NCBI RefSeq assembly: GCF_006438825.1
Contig: NZ_RCZP01000008.1
Coordinates: 17,051 to 81,050 of the forward strand
Direction of reading: 5' to 3'
From: Muricoccus nepalensis
GTDB taxonomy: Bacteria; Pseudomonadota; Alphaproteobacteria; Acetobacterales; Acetobacteraceae
DNA: 64,000 nucleotides
Under the pieces are notes generated by a model. That model worked only from the letters and a program-made list of their open reading frames with translations. It was not told the origin of the DNA and searched no databases. This document shows positions 17,132 to 26,144 of this stretch, in pieces (within the stretch, counting starts at the first letter, position 1; each line of letters begins with the position of its first letter). The translations under genes and the position numbers were made by a program.

Positions 17132-18387
17132 TGCTCCGCATGACCCTGCTGGCGGGCGCCGCCGTTGGCGGCCTCGCCCTCGCCATGGCCTTCCCTTCTA
17201 TCCCGGAGAAAGGCCGCAGCTTGCTGGGAATGGCCTCTCCGCCTGCCGGGGCAGCACGGGCGGCAGCTCCTGCTCCCGCCGCAGCACCCAAGGGCGACGG
17301 CCACGGCCATGCCGAGGGCGAGGAGCACGGCGAGGAAGGCCGCATCAAGATGACGGCCGAGCAAGTTGAGGCCGCAGGCATCGAGGTCGCCCCTGTACAG
17401 GGCGGCGTCCTCGTGACCCGTGCGGCCGTTCCTGGCGTTCTGGCGGCTAGCCAGGACCGGCAGGCGCGGGTGACGGCCCGCCTTGGAGGCATCGTGGCGG
17501 AGGTCCGCAAAACCCTGGGCGAGGAGGTCGCCCGCGGCGACGTGCTGGCCGTGCTCGAGAGCCGCGAGGTTGCGGACGCCAAGAGCGAATTCCTGGCGGC
17601 CACCCGCTCGGCCGCCCTGGCCGAGACCACCTTGGCCCGCGAGACCCGTCTCTGGCGCCAACGGATCTCGGCCGAGCAGGAGTTCCTCCAGGCCCGCACC
17701 GCGGCCGAGGAGGCCCGTATCAAGGTCGACCTCGGTCGCGCCCGCCTGGCCGCACTCGGGCTTTCCGAGGCGGAGGTCGCCGCCCTGGCCCGCCAGCCCC
17801 CCGCCACGCTCCGGCGCCTGGAGCTGCGGGCACCCATAGCTGGGCGGGTGACGGCCCGTAACGCGGTCCTCGGGGCCTCAGTGGCCGCCGATGCCGAGGT
17901 CTTCGCCGTCGCCGATTTGTCGGCCCTGTGGGTTGAGCTCGCCGTTCCACCCCGGAATCTGCCCATGGCGCGCCAGGGCCAAGCCGTGCTCGTCACCGGC
18001 GAGGGGGACGCCCGCACCGAAGGCAAGATCGTCTTTCTCAGCCCGGTCCTGGACCCCGAAACCCGCTCCGCCCGGGCAGTGGCCGAGATCCCGAATGCGG
18101 AGGGCACTTGGCGCCCGGGCGGCTTCGTCACAGCCCACCTGTCCACCGCCGAGCAACCAGTGGACGTGCTGGTCCCCCGTGACGCTATCCAGGAGGTCGA
18201 GGGCAAGAAGGTGGTCTTCGTGCGGAACGAGGACGGCTTCGAGTTGCGCGAGGTCGAGGTCGGGCGCGAGGACGCGACAGGGTTCGAGGTCATCTTCGGG
18301 CTCGACGCCGGGACGGAGATCGCGGTGCGCAACGCTTTCTCGCTCCGAGCTGAGCTCAGCAAGTCCGAAGCCGGGCACGCGCACTGA
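17131..18387 (+). CDS. czcB: Periplasmic adaptor of the CzcCBA system
   Basis: A 418-residue HlyD/membrane-fusion protein linking pump and outer-membrane duct. The N-terminus is a membrane anchor or signal (MLRMTLLAGAAVGGLALAMA), followed by a His/Glu-rich segment (GDGHGHAEGEEHGEEGRIKM, ~50-70) as in many CzcB proteins and possibly metal-binding. Then come the lipoyl half-motifs (RVTARLGGIVAEVRKTLGEE and LELRAPIAGRVTARNAVLGA) flanking a coiled coil, and the beta-barrel domain (LWVELAVPPRNLPMARQGQA). It starts on the last base of the czcC stop codon and ends 12 bases before czcA. Confidence 0.95.
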   Translation: MLRMTLLAGAAVGGLALAMAFPSIPEKGRSLLGMASPPAGAARAAAPAPAAAPKGDGHGHAEGEEHGEEGRIKMTAEQVEAAGIEVAPVQGGVLVTRAAVPGVLAASQDRQARVTARLGGIVAEVRKTLGEEVARGDVLAVLESREVADAKSEFLAATRSAALAETTLARETRLWRQRISAEQEFLQARTAAEEARIKVDLGRARLAALGLSEAEVAALARQPPATLRRLELRAPIAGRVTARNAVLGASVAADAEVFAVADLSALWVELAVPPRNLPMARQGQAVLVTGEGDARTEGKIVFLSPVLDPETRSARAVAEIPNAEGTWRPGGFVTAHLSTAEQPVDVLVPRDAIQEVEGKKVVFVRNEDGFELREVEVGREDATGFEVIFGLDAGTEIAVRNAFSLRAELSKSEAGHAH

Positions 18388-18399
18388 GGAGCCCCTGAC

Positions 18400-21300
18400 A
18401 TGATCGGCCCCATACTCGACTTCTCCGTCCGCAACCGCTGGACGGTCGTCCTGCTCGCCGTCATCGCGGCCTGCATCGGCGCGTGGTCGGTCGCGCGCCT
18501 GCCTATCGACGCCACACCGGACATCACCAACAACCAGGCCCAGATCAACACGTTGGCGCCCTCGCTCTCGCCCTACGAGATCGAGAAGCAAGTCAGCTTT
18601 CCCATCGAAACGGCACTGGCTGGGATCCCGGGCCTGGAGAGCACGCGCTCGATCAGCCGTAACGGATTCTCGCAGGTCACCGCGGTGTTCACGGAGAGCA
18701 CCGACATCTACTTTGCCCGCCAGCAGGTGCTGGAGCGCCTGATCGAAGCGCGGGAGGCCATGCCGGAGGGAGTGGAGCCTCGCCTTGGTCCGGTCTCCAC
18801 TGGCTTGGGCGAGGTCACCATGTGGACGGTGAACTTCGCCCCCAGGAAGCAGGGCGACGTCGTGCCGGACGGGCAGCCCGGGTGGCAAGCGGACGGCAGC
18901 TATCTCACGCCGGAGAAGGAGCGCCTCACCACCGAGGCCGACCGCGCCACCTATCTCCGGACGGTACAGGACTGGATCATCCGGCCGCAGGTGCGAAACG
19001 TGCGCGGCATTGCGGGCGTGGACGCCATCGGTGGCTACAACAAACAATACGTCGTCCAGCCCGACACTGCGCGTCTCATCGCGCTGGGCCTGAGCTTCTC
19101 GGACCTCAGCACGGCCATTGAACGAAACAACGTCTCCACTGGCGCGGGCTACGTGGAGCGTGGCGGCGAGGGCCTTGTGGTCCGGTCCGGTGGGCGGGTG
19201 ACGAGCGTGGCCGAGTTGGAGCAGATCGTGGTCGCCACCCGCGAGGGTGTGCCCATCCTGCTCCGTGACGTCGGACGCGTCGTCATCGGTCAGGCGCAGC
19301 GGACCGGCAGCGCGAGCGGGAACGGGCAGGAGATGGTGGTCGGCACCGCGCTCATGCTCATCCGCGAGAACTCCCGCCTCGTCGCCGAAGCCGTCCACGC
19401 CAAGGTCAACGAGCTGGCCCGGACCCTGCCACGCGGCATCGAGGCGACGACCGTCCTGGACCGCGGCATCCTCGTGGACGCCACCATCCACACCGTGGCC
19501 AAGAACCTCGGTGAGGGCGCGCTACTTGTCGTCGTCATCCTGTTCCTGATGCTCGGCAACATCAGGGCGGCGCTCATCACCGCTCTTGTCATCCCGGTGA
19601 CCATGCTGCTGACCGCTTTCGGCATGGTCCGGGGCGGCATCTCCGCCAATCTCATGTCGCTCGGTGCGCTCGACTTCGGCCTCATTGTCGATGGCGCCGT
19701 CATCATAACCGAGAACAGCTTGCGTCATCTGGCGGAGCGCCAGCACGAGAAGGGGCGGCTTCTCACCCTGGAGGAACGCCTCCGGACCGTGGCCGAGAGC
19801 GCCCGGGAGATGATCCGGCCCTCCCTCTACGGACAGGCCATCATTATCCTCGTCTATGCCCCCTTGCTCACCTTCACGGGCGTCGAGGGCAAAATGTTCG
19901 TGCCGATGGCGCTGACCGTCATCATCGCGCTCCTGTTCGCCTTCGTGCTTTCCCTGACCCTGGTTCCCGCATTGATCGCCATCGCCATCACGGGGCGAGT
20001 GCAGGAGAAAGATGTCTGGATCGTCCGAGGCCTCAAAAACCTGTATGCGCCCGCACTCGGCCGCGCCCTGCGTGCGCCGGTGTCGGTGATCGTCGTGGGA
20101 GCGCTGCTCTTCGCCGGATCCCTCAGCCTCTTCTCCCGCCTGGGTCAGGAGTTCATCCCGACCCTGGACGAGGGCAACTTGGCGATGCAGGCGCTCCGGA
20201 TCCCGAGCACGTCGCTGCAGCAGTCTCAGGCGATGCAGTCTGTGCTCGAACGCCGCATCTCCCGGATCCCGGAGGTGCAAGTCATCTACTCCAAGACCGG
20301 CACGGCCGAGGTCGCCTCCGACCCGATGCCGCCCAACGCCAGCGATACTTTCATCATCCTCAAGCCCCGGGACCAGTGGCCGGACCCCTCCCTTTCCAAA
20401 GCCGAGTTGGTCCAACGCATCGAACAGTCCGTCGCGGGCATCCCCGGCAACGCGTTGGAATTTAGCCAGCCCATTCAAATGCGCTTCAACGAGCTCCTGG
20501 CGGGTGTGCGCGGCGACTTGGCCGTAAAGGTTTTCGGCGACGAGTACGGCCCCATGCTCCAGGTGGCCGGGCAGATCTCGAACATCCTGAACGGCATCGA
20601 AGGCGCGGAGGACGTCAAGGTGGAGCAGGCGACTGGCTTGCCTTTCCTGGAGATCACGGTGAACCGCACCGAGATCGCCCGGCGCGGGCTCAGCGTCGCC
20701 GACGTGCAGGCTGTGATCTCCACCGCCATTGGTGGTCGGGAAGCCGGGATGGTTTACGAAGGCGACCGGCGCTTCGCCATCGTGGTCCGACTGCCGGACA
20801 ACCTGCGGGGCAACTTCGAGACGTTACGCAGCTTGCCCGTGCCACTGCCCCCCGTGGCGGGCCGCCCGGCGAACTCGGTGCCCCTGCAGCAACTGGCAAC
20901 ACTCCGCGTCGTCGAGGGGCCGAATCAAATCAGCCGCGAGCAGGGACGGCGCCGCGTCGTCGTTCAAGCCAACGCGCGCGGTCGCGACATTGGCAGCATC
21001 GTGGCTGAGGCGCAGGCGCGGGTGGAGCGCGAGGTCCAGTTGCCGCCCGGCTACACCATCACCTGGGGCGGCCAGTTCGAGAACCTGGCCAAGGCTCGGG
21101 AACGCCTGACCGTCGTGGTGCCCGCGTGCTTCCTGCTGATCCTGGTGCTGCTCTACGCGGCACTTGGTTCGGTGCGGGACGCCCTCGTCGTGTTCAGCGG
21201 CGTGCCGCTGGCCCTGTCGGGCGGGCTTCTCGCCCTATGGCTGAGAGACATGCCGTTCTCGGTTCCCGCGGCGGTCGGGTTCATCGCGCTCTCGGGTGTG

Positions 21301-21642
21301 GCGGTGCTGAATGGGCTGGTCATGGCGACCTCCATCAACGACCTCATCCTTCGAGGGCACCTGTCCCTGCGGGACGCGGTCTACCAGGGCGCCATGACCC
21401 GGCTGCGGCCCGTAGCCATGACGGCACTCGTCGCGTCGCTGGGTTTCGTGCCTATGGCCATTGCCACAGGTGCCGGAGCCGAGGTCCAGAAGCCGCTGGC
21501 AACCGTGGTCATCGGCGGCCTGATGACCGCGACCCTCCTGACCCTGCTGGTGCTGCCCGCTCTCTACCTGAAGTTCGGGCGGGTGCAGGCGCCAGCAACG
21601 GATGAAGCTCCGGCCGGGGCGAGCCACGCTCCGGCCGAGTAA
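18400..21642 (+). CDS. czcA: Heavy-metal RND efflux pump CzcA
   Basis: A 1080-residue inner-membrane proton-driven antiporter exporting divalent cations (Zn, Co, Cd) through CzcB and CzcC. Twelve transmembrane helices with two large periplasmic loops are evident. The TM4 signature GALDFGLIVDGAVIITEN (~residue 420-440) with the DFG..VDGA..EN pattern belongs to the Zn/Co/Cd (HME1-type) subgroup; CusA-type Cu/Ag pumps read differently here. Other family blocks include PIDATPDITNNQAQINTLAP near the N-terminus and LGQEFIPTLDEGNLAMQALR before the second half. Full length. It is the third gene of the operon. Confidence 0.96.
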   Translation: MIGPILDFSVRNRWTVVLLAVIAACIGAWSVARLPIDATPDITNNQAQINTLAPSLSPYEIEKQVSFPIETALAGIPGLESTRSISRNGFSQVTAVFTESTDIYFARQQVLERLIEAREAMPEGVEPRLGPVSTGLGEVTMWTVNFAPRKQGDVVPDGQPGWQADGSYLTPEKERLTTEADRATYLRTVQDWIIRPQVRNVRGIAGVDAIGGYNKQYVVQPDTARLIALGLSFSDLSTAIERNNVSTGAGYVERGGEGLVVRSGGRVTSVAELEQIVVATREGVPILLRDVGRVVIGQAQRTGSASGNGQEMVVGTALMLIRENSRLVAEAVHAKVNELARTLPRGIEATTVLDRGILVDATIHTVAKNLGEGALLVVVILFLMLGNIRAALITALVIPVTMLLTAFGMVRGGISANLMSLGALDFGLIVDGAVIITENSLRHLAERQHEKGRLLTLEERLRTVAESAREMIRPSLYGQAIIILVYAPLLTFTGVEGKMFVPMALTVIIALLFAFVLSLTLVPALIAIAITGRVQEKDVWIVRGLKNLYAPALGRALRAPVSVIVVGALLFAGSLSLFSRLGQEFIPTLDEGNLAMQALRIPSTSLQQSQAMQSVLERRISRIPEVQVIYSKTGTAEVASDPMPPNASDTFIILKPRDQWPDPSLSKAELVQRIEQSVAGIPGNALEFSQPIQMRFNELLAGVRGDLAVKVFGDEYGPMLQVAGQISNILNGIEGAEDVKVEQATGLPFLEITVNRTEIARRGLSVADVQAVISTAIGGREAGMVYEGDRRFAIVVRLPDNLRGNFETLRSLPVPLPPVAGRPANSVPLQQLATLRVVEGPNQISREQGRRRVVVQANARGRDIGSIVAEAQARVEREVQLPPGYTITWGGQFENLAKARERLTVVVPACFLLILVLLYAALGSVRDALVVFSGVPLALSGGLLALWLRDMPFSVPAAVGFIALSGVAVLNGLVMATSINDLILRGHLSLRDAVYQGAMTRLRPVAMTALVASLGFVPMAIATGAGAEVQKPLATVVIGGLMTATLLTLLVLPALYLKFGRVQAPATDEAPAGASHAPAE

Positions 21643-21711
21643 CCGTGCTGGTGGTCTCTCCCGAAGAGGGGCCACCGGACCAAACCACCTCTATCGAAAG
21701 GGATCTATCAC

Positions 21712-22089
21712 GTGCGTAGGACCATCCTTGCGGCCATAGCGGCCGCCTCGCTCTCCACGGGCGCTATGGCGCAGCAGTCGCACAGCCACGGCGACCAAGG
21801 CCCGCACGGCGGGAAGATGCAGGACGTGGTGGGCGTCCATGCCGAACTGCTGACCGCGGAGCGCACGCTCACGATCCACCTCTACGATGAGGCCGGAAAG
21901 CCCGTGGCGGCCTCGGGCTACACGGCCTCGGCCCTGGTCGGCTCTGGACAGTCGCGCCAGGTCGTCCAGCTCGCCCCGGGGGCAGAGAACACGCTGAGCG
22001 GCACGGCGGCAGCCCCCGTCGCCCGTGGTACGTCCATTACGCTGCAGATCAAGAACCCCGCTGGCCGCAGTGGCCAGGCGCGGTTCTGA
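21712..22089 (+). CDS. Small exported protein of the czc operon
   Basis: A 125-residue protein with a signal peptide (MRRTILAAIAAASLSTGAMA) and a His-containing mature N-terminus (QQSHSHGDQGPHGGKMQDVV). The rest is beta-rich (VHAELLTAERTLTIHLYDEA) and ends in a strand, like a small immunoglobulin-fold periplasmic domain. The GTG at 21712 is the only start that retains the signal peptide. It follows czcA by about 70 bases in the same direction. A periplasmic metal-binding role is suggested by His content and location; the family has no known function that I can name. Confidence 0.8.
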   Translation: MRRTILAAIAAASLSTGAMAQQSHSHGDQGPHGGKMQDVVGVHAELLTAERTLTIHLYDEAGKPVAASGYTASALVGSGQSRQVVQLAPGAENTLSGTAAAPVARGTSITLQIKNPAGRSGQARF

Positions 22090-22110
22090 TCCCGCGGCCC
22101 GTTTGATCGT

Positions 22111-22128
22111 CCGCCCTATCCAGGGCGG
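22111..22128 (+). terminator. Hairpin after the czc operon
   Basis: CCGCCCT, four-base loop, AGGGCGG forms a perfect seven-pair GC stem 22 bases after the stop at 22089. No T-run follows, so it may be a pause or mRNA-stabilising hairpin rather than an intrinsic terminator. Confidence 0.4.
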
Positions 22129-22272
22129 GCGCCTGCCGCCACGCCATTCGACGCGGCGGCGAAGGATTGGGGAGCGTCCGATGCAGACGCGATCGAGAGA
22201 CCCCGGAGCCCTTTACGGGCCCCGGCAGGGCTTGGCCGTGCCTACCGGGCGACGGACATCCGGAGGCGTACG

Positions 22273-23079
22273 GTGAGCGATAGAATCCTTGGTGGCGCGG
22301 AGGATGAGCCCCCGCACAGCAGCCCGTTCCCGGCAGAGCCGCCCCTGTCTGGCGAGGGGCGCCACGTCCTCGTGGTCGAGGACGACGAGGAGATGCGCAA
22401 ACTCCTCCTGTCGCACCTCCGCCGTAGCGGCTTCCGCGCCAGCGGAGCGTGCGACGGCCTTGAGATGGAGCGGCTGCTCGTCTCGGCACCCGTCGACCTC
22501 GTGCTACTGGACGTGATGCTCCCTGGGCGGTCCGGCTTCGAGCTCTGCCGCGGTCTGCGCGCTCAGGGCGACATGCCCATCATCATGCTGACCGCCCTCG
22601 GGGAGACGTCGGATCGCGTGACAGGCCTGGAGCTCGGGGCCGACGACTTCATTGTGAAGCCACCCGAGCCACGCGAGCTGGTCGCCCGCATACGGGCCCT
22701 GCTGCGGAGGAGTGACAGCAGGGAAGGTCATGTCGCAGCCGCGAGACGTGAGATTGCGCACTTCGCGGGCTGGTCGCTCGACACGAGACGGCGGGAACTC
22801 TTCCAGCCCGACGGCGTCGGCGTCGACCTGACGGGGGGCGAGTACGACGTCCTGCTGGCCTTCGTGGAGCGTCCCCAGCGCATCCTCACCCGCGACCAGC
22901 TCCTCGACCTCGCCCGGAACCGCCCCTACGGCGGCGGCGGCCGGTCCATGGACGTCCAGGTCAGTCGCCTGCGGTCTAAGCTTGATTCCCTCCCCGGCGC
23001 CGAGGCACGCCCATCCCTCATCAAAACAGTCAGGAACGCCGGGTACATGTTCACGAGCCCGGTCGAATGGTCCAGCTGA
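22273..23079 (+). CDS. OmpR-family response regulator of the czc block
   Basis: A 268-residue regulator. Residues ~30-150 are the receiver domain: VLVVEDDEEMRKLLLSHLRR (acidic pocket), VDLVLLDVMLPGRSG (phospho-acceptor Asp) and DDFIVKPPEPRELVARIRAL (conserved Lys). The C-terminal winged helix ends RSMDVQVSRLRSKLDSL and TVRNAGYMF. The N-terminus has an extra ~28 residues. The GTG start (GTGAGCGA) matches that of the paralogue at 60731. It overlaps the kinase gene by 13 bases. Probable target: czcCBA or the small secreted proteins downstream. Confidence 0.94.
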   Translation: MSDRILGGAEDEPPHSSPFPAEPPLSGEGRHVLVVEDDEEMRKLLLSHLRRSGFRASGACDGLEMERLLVSAPVDLVLLDVMLPGRSGFELCRGLRAQGDMPIIMLTALGETSDRVTGLELGADDFIVKPPEPRELVARIRALLRRSDSREGHVAAARREIAHFAGWSLDTRRRELFQPDGVGVDLTGGEYDVLLAFVERPQRILTRDQLLDLARNRPYGGGGRSMDVQVSRLRSKLDSLPGAEARPSLIKTVRNAGYMFTSPVEWSS

Positions 23080-24428
23080 GGAGGCTTCTTCCCGAGACGC
23101 TCGCGACCCGGACGGTAGCGGCCCTCCTGCTTGGCTTTGGGGTCCTCTTCGGCGCCATGGTAGGCGTCCATGACTACCTCCTCCGCCACTCCGTCGACTG
23201 GAGCACGGAGGAGCTCCTGTCCCAGCGGCTGGCGACGCTCCTCGACGCCGTCGCTGCGGCCCCTCCTGATGCCCAGGACAGCATCGCCCAGGCGATCTCC
23301 CGACCGGGCCTCGATATCCGCCGCTCGCCCGGGCAGTCCGCCATGGTGGAGAGCCCGCTGAGCGCCGCCGCCAGACGGATCTCCGAACGCACAGAATCCC
23401 TGGTCGCTGTCGCCAGGCGCTTTCGGGTTGAGGGGGGACGGTTCGATCCCGACACTGAGCACCTCATCGGTATCGTCGCCTCCGCCCGCCTCGCCGACGG
23501 CTCATGGATCGACATCGAGATGAGAACCTTTGACCTGCTCTCGGCGGAGCTGAAGGCGCTGTACCTTTACTCGGCCGCCTTTGGCCTAGCGCTGCTCGTC
23601 GCGGTTGGACTGGCCGCCCGCGCCGTCGCAGCGCCCGTCTCCGCACTCGCCCATGCCGTCTCTAGGATGGACCCTGCGCAGGAGTCACCAGCCCTGGAAC
23701 CCAGTGGGCCGCGCGAGGTGCGGCAGCTTGCTGAGGCGCTGGACGGGATGGCTCGACGGACACGGGACGCCTTCCGGCAGCGCACGCTTGCCTTGGGGGC
23801 GCTCTCGCACGACCTCATGTCGCCGATCACGCGCATGCGCCTGCGGGCCGACGATTTTCCGCCAGAGGCACGCGAGCCGCTTTGCCGGGATCTAGCCGAG
23901 ATGGAGACGATGGTCTCGGACGTGCTGGCATATCTTCGTGGCGGGGACGGCGGCGAGGTCGCGCGTCCTCTTGCCATTGCCGCTCTGGTCCACAGCATCA
24001 CCGACGAGTTCGCAGATGCCGGTCATGCTGTCGAGGAACGTGGGATGGACCGGCGGGCCGTCGCGACCGTGCGCCGTGTCGCCCTAAAGCGGGCCGTCAC
24101 GAACCTCGTCACCAACGCCTTCCGCCACGGCGAGCGACCCTGGGTGGAGGTGGAAGCGACGTCGGGCGAAGCCGTCATCCGCGTCGGGGACCGCGGTCCA
24201 GGTATCCCTGCTGAGGACTTGCCGCGGGTGACCGAGCCCTTCTTCCGGGGCGACCGTGCGCGAAGCAGTGGTGGCGGCAGCGGCCTCGGTTTGGCCACCG
24301 CCCGGGCCATCGCCGAATCGCATGGCGGGAGGCTCGAGATCACGAGCGAGCCCAACCGGGGGACCGTCTCCACGATCCGCCTTCCGGCCAGGAGCGACAC
24401 GCCCGCGCAGGCACCGCGATCCATGTGA
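23067..24428 (+). CDS. Sensor histidine kinase of the czc block
   Basis: A 453-residue membrane kinase. Two transmembrane helices (~residues 18-38 and ~165-190) bracket a periplasmic sensor of ~125 residues, followed by a HAMP region, the H-box GALSHDLMSPITRMRLRADD and the ATPase domain with N-box (RAVTNLVTNAFRHGE), G1 box (VGDRGPGIP) and G2 (GGGSGLGLATARAIAESHGG). It senses a periplasmic signal, likely metal, and phosphorylates the partner at 22273. The paralogue at 58585-59949 shows the same architecture, so one gene pair arose by duplication or common descent. Confidence 0.94.
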   Translation: MVQLRRLLPETLATRTVAALLLGFGVLFGAMVGVHDYLLRHSVDWSTEELLSQRLATLLDAVAAAPPDAQDSIAQAISRPGLDIRRSPGQSAMVESPLSAAARRISERTESLVAVARRFRVEGGRFDPDTEHLIGIVASARLADGSWIDIEMRTFDLLSAELKALYLYSAAFGLALLVAVGLAARAVAAPVSALAHAVSRMDPAQESPALEPSGPREVRQLAEALDGMARRTRDAFRQRTLALGALSHDLMSPITRMRLRADDFPPEAREPLCRDLAEMETMVSDVLAYLRGGDGGEVARPLAIAALVHSITDEFADAGHAVEERGMDRRAVATVRRVALKRAVTNLVTNAFRHGERPWVEVEATSGEAVIRVGDRGPGIPAEDLPRVTEPFFRGDRARSSGGGSGLGLATARAIAESHGGRLEITSEPNRGTVSTIRLPARSDTPAQAPRSM

Positions 24429-24964
24429 TGGATTGCGCGGTTATTGCTGTCTTCATGACACCCATCGCGCTTGTCGAAGCCTCCTTGGCCCTGGCCGCCT
24501 GCTCCGGCGGGCAGGTAGCCTCGACTCAGCCTGCGACGACTGTGTTGAGCAGTGTCGTCTGCCCACCATGGTGCGCGGCGTCTTGGCCGCCGACGTTGAA
24601 CAGTGCGACCGTCTCCTTGCCGTGCCCTAGCGGGCACCCTCGATAGAGCTGACGCTGCCCGGCGGCGGCACTTGGCCGCTCAAGATGGCCGGTCTGGCGC
24701 AGACAGGGCCAGCCCTCATCAACTGCCTCGCCGATATGGAGACGTGCGGCTCGTCACGTTAACGGCGATACGGACTCGCCGCTCCTAAACTGCAAGCGGC
24801 TCAAGTTTACACGCCAGCAACACCTCAGATATTTTAAGTAATCAACACGACAAGAACCGAAATACACAAATGAAAACATTTGGTTCGGCTAAATTTGCGG
24901 GCTCAACGCATTATGTTCTCGGTGCGGTGGAAATAAACCACCATGTTCCACACGGAGAAGAAAG
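24429..24964. other. Intergenic region with an AT-rich palindromic segment
   Basis: About 540 bases. The first ~350 hold no recognisable gene. From 24800 the DNA becomes AT-rich, with a palindrome AAATG-AAAA-CATTT (24868-24881) inside a wider imperfect dyad (ACCGAAAT ... ATTTGGTTCGG). This is probably promoter and operator DNA for the small secreted gene at 24965 and could be the box of the neighbouring response regulator. Confidence 0.45.
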
Positions 24965-25240
24965 ATGTTCCGCAGCAAGATGGTTAAGGTGACCGCTACC
25001 CTGGGCCTCGCGGCCGCTCTGTTCGCTCCTCTCGTCGCTACGAGTGTTTCGGCTGAGGGCTACTACCCGCAGCAGGTCTTCCAGACGCAGGTTGAGTCCC
25101 GCGGCGACCTGCGGCCCCACACACACGAGGACCATTACCGTCCCCGGCCGGTGCAGCCCGCCTACCCGGGCGTTCAGGGGATGAACCAGACCTTCCTGGA
25201 GCAGAGCGGCGCGACCGGCGGTGGCGGCCAGGGTCAGTGA
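24965..25240 (+). CDS. Small secreted protein, unknown function
   Basis: A 91-residue protein with a signal peptide (ALFAPLVATSVSA) cleaving near residue 30. The mature part is rich in Gln, Pro, Tyr and His (RPHTHEDHYRPRPVQPAYPG) and ends with a Gly tail (GATGGGGQGQ). GGAG precedes the ATG. It follows the kinase and an AT-rich promoter. The HTHEDH cluster may coordinate metal. The family is not recognised; it may belong to the periplasmic metal-binding set that follows. Confidence 0.75.
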   Translation: MFRSKMVKVTATLGLAAALFAPLVATSVSAEGYYPQQVFQTQVESRGDLRPHTHEDHYRPRPVQPAYPGVQGMNQTFLEQSGATGGGGQGQ

Positions 25241-25324
25241 CGCACCCGGGCAGTGTAGCCAGACGGCCGCCCTGCCCCCGGACTCCCGGCTCCCAGAACC
25301 CACGCTTTCGCAGGAGATTTCTCG

Positions 25325-25600
25325 ATGAAGAACTACGCCTTCGCCCTCGCCGTCACACTGATGGCGCTACCCGCCTTGGCTCAGTCCCCGGTGACGCAGA
25401 ACGCCGGGTCGCCCCAAGTCATGGTTCCCACCGCGCCTCACCCCGGACACCCGGCCACTATGGTCCCGGACCAGGGCGCAGGCGTTCCGGGAGCGGCGGC
25501 CTTCCCGGCGGCCCCGCACGGCCCGGATCACAGGAATGACGGGCCGCCGAGCCCACAAGCTGGCGTCCCCGGCATCCAGGATCCGTCCCAGCAGAACTAG
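25325..25600 (+). CDS. Small secreted Pro/His-containing protein
   Basis: A 91-residue protein with an obvious signal peptide (MKNYAFALAVTLMALPALAQ) and a mature domain of low complexity rich in Pro, Gly, Ala and His (VPTAPHPGHPATMVPDQGAG, then PHGPDHRNDGPPSPQ). AGGAG lies well placed before the ATG at 25325. It is 85 bases after the preceding secreted gene and probably shares its transcript. Function unknown. Confidence 0.7.
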   Translation: MKNYAFALAVTLMALPALAQSPVTQNAGSPQVMVPTAPHPGHPATMVPDQGAGVPGAAAFPAAPHGPDHRNDGPPSPQAGVPGIQDPSQQN

Positions 25601-25829
25601 GCGGGCCCGATAGAACGGCCGCACCCCGGACGCTCGCAGCGGTGGCCGCGTAGCATGGGCACTTTCCCACACCAGCTACGCACGGCCGCCGTTTACAAAA
25701 GTAAATAATTTGGCGCGGAACGGCGCCTCGGGAGCCAGAGTTACTTGCGAACCGAGGCGTCGCACTGCGGTTGCCATGATGGGCGAGCGGTAACGATGAG
25801 TTCGGTGCCAGTCAGAAAGGAGAGCGAGG

Positions 25830-26102
25830 ATGCCGCAAGAGAAGCCGGGCCCGCACCATGATCACCCCGGTCACAAGCCGGGCGACCTCGACCAGCACGG
25901 CCACCGTGACCAGGCGACCCACGAGGTCCCCGGTCAGCACCACGACCATCCAGGGCACACGCCGGGCGATCTCGACCCGGAAGGCCATCGGGACAGGAGC
26001 GTGTCGGAGAAGCCCGGGGAGCACCACGATCACCCCGGCCACAAGCCGGGCGACCTCGATCCTCACGGACACCGCGACAAGAGCGCCCCACCTCTACCGT
26101 GA
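25830..26102 (+). CDS. His-rich protein made of three 28-residue repeats
   Basis: A 90-residue cytoplasmic protein (no signal peptide) made almost wholly of three near-identical repeats at residues 9-27, 37-55 and 65-83, consensus HHDHPGHxPGDLDxxGHRD, each joined by a nine-residue linker. Each repeat holds five or six His and three or four Asp, an arrangement suited to binding Zn, Ni or Co. GGAGAG precedes the ATG by about nine bases. It sits just before the czcD gene, so a cytoplasmic metal store or donor to CzcD is plausible, but this is inference. The repeat also appears as an 84-base DNA period, consistent with recent amplification. Confidence 0.8.
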   Translation: MPQEKPGPHHDHPGHKPGDLDQHGHRDQATHEVPGQHHDHPGHTPGDLDPEGHRDRSVSEKPGEHHDHPGHKPGDLDPHGHRDKSAPPLP

Positions 26103-26111
26103 TCGAGTAGC

Positions 26112-26130
26112 GGGGATCTGTTAGGTCCCC
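26112..26130 (+). terminator. Terminator-like hairpin after the His-repeat gene
   Basis: GGGGATC, five-base loop, GGTCCCC; seven pairs including one G-T, ten bases after the stop codon. No strong T-run follows. Confidence 0.4.
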
Positions 26131-26144
26131 TCCTGCAGATGTGG

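Noticed and set aside
16959-19491. Two minus-strand frames of more than 500 codons opposite czcB and czcA
   Set aside because: They are antisense shadows caused by high GC; the proteins are low-complexity (Ser/Arg/Ala or Asp/Gly/Arg-rich) and the plus strand encodes clear Czc proteins.
25830-26102. CRISPR-like array
   Set aside because: The 84-base repeats are in frame, code for His/Asp-rich protein and have no unique spacers; it is a protein repeat.
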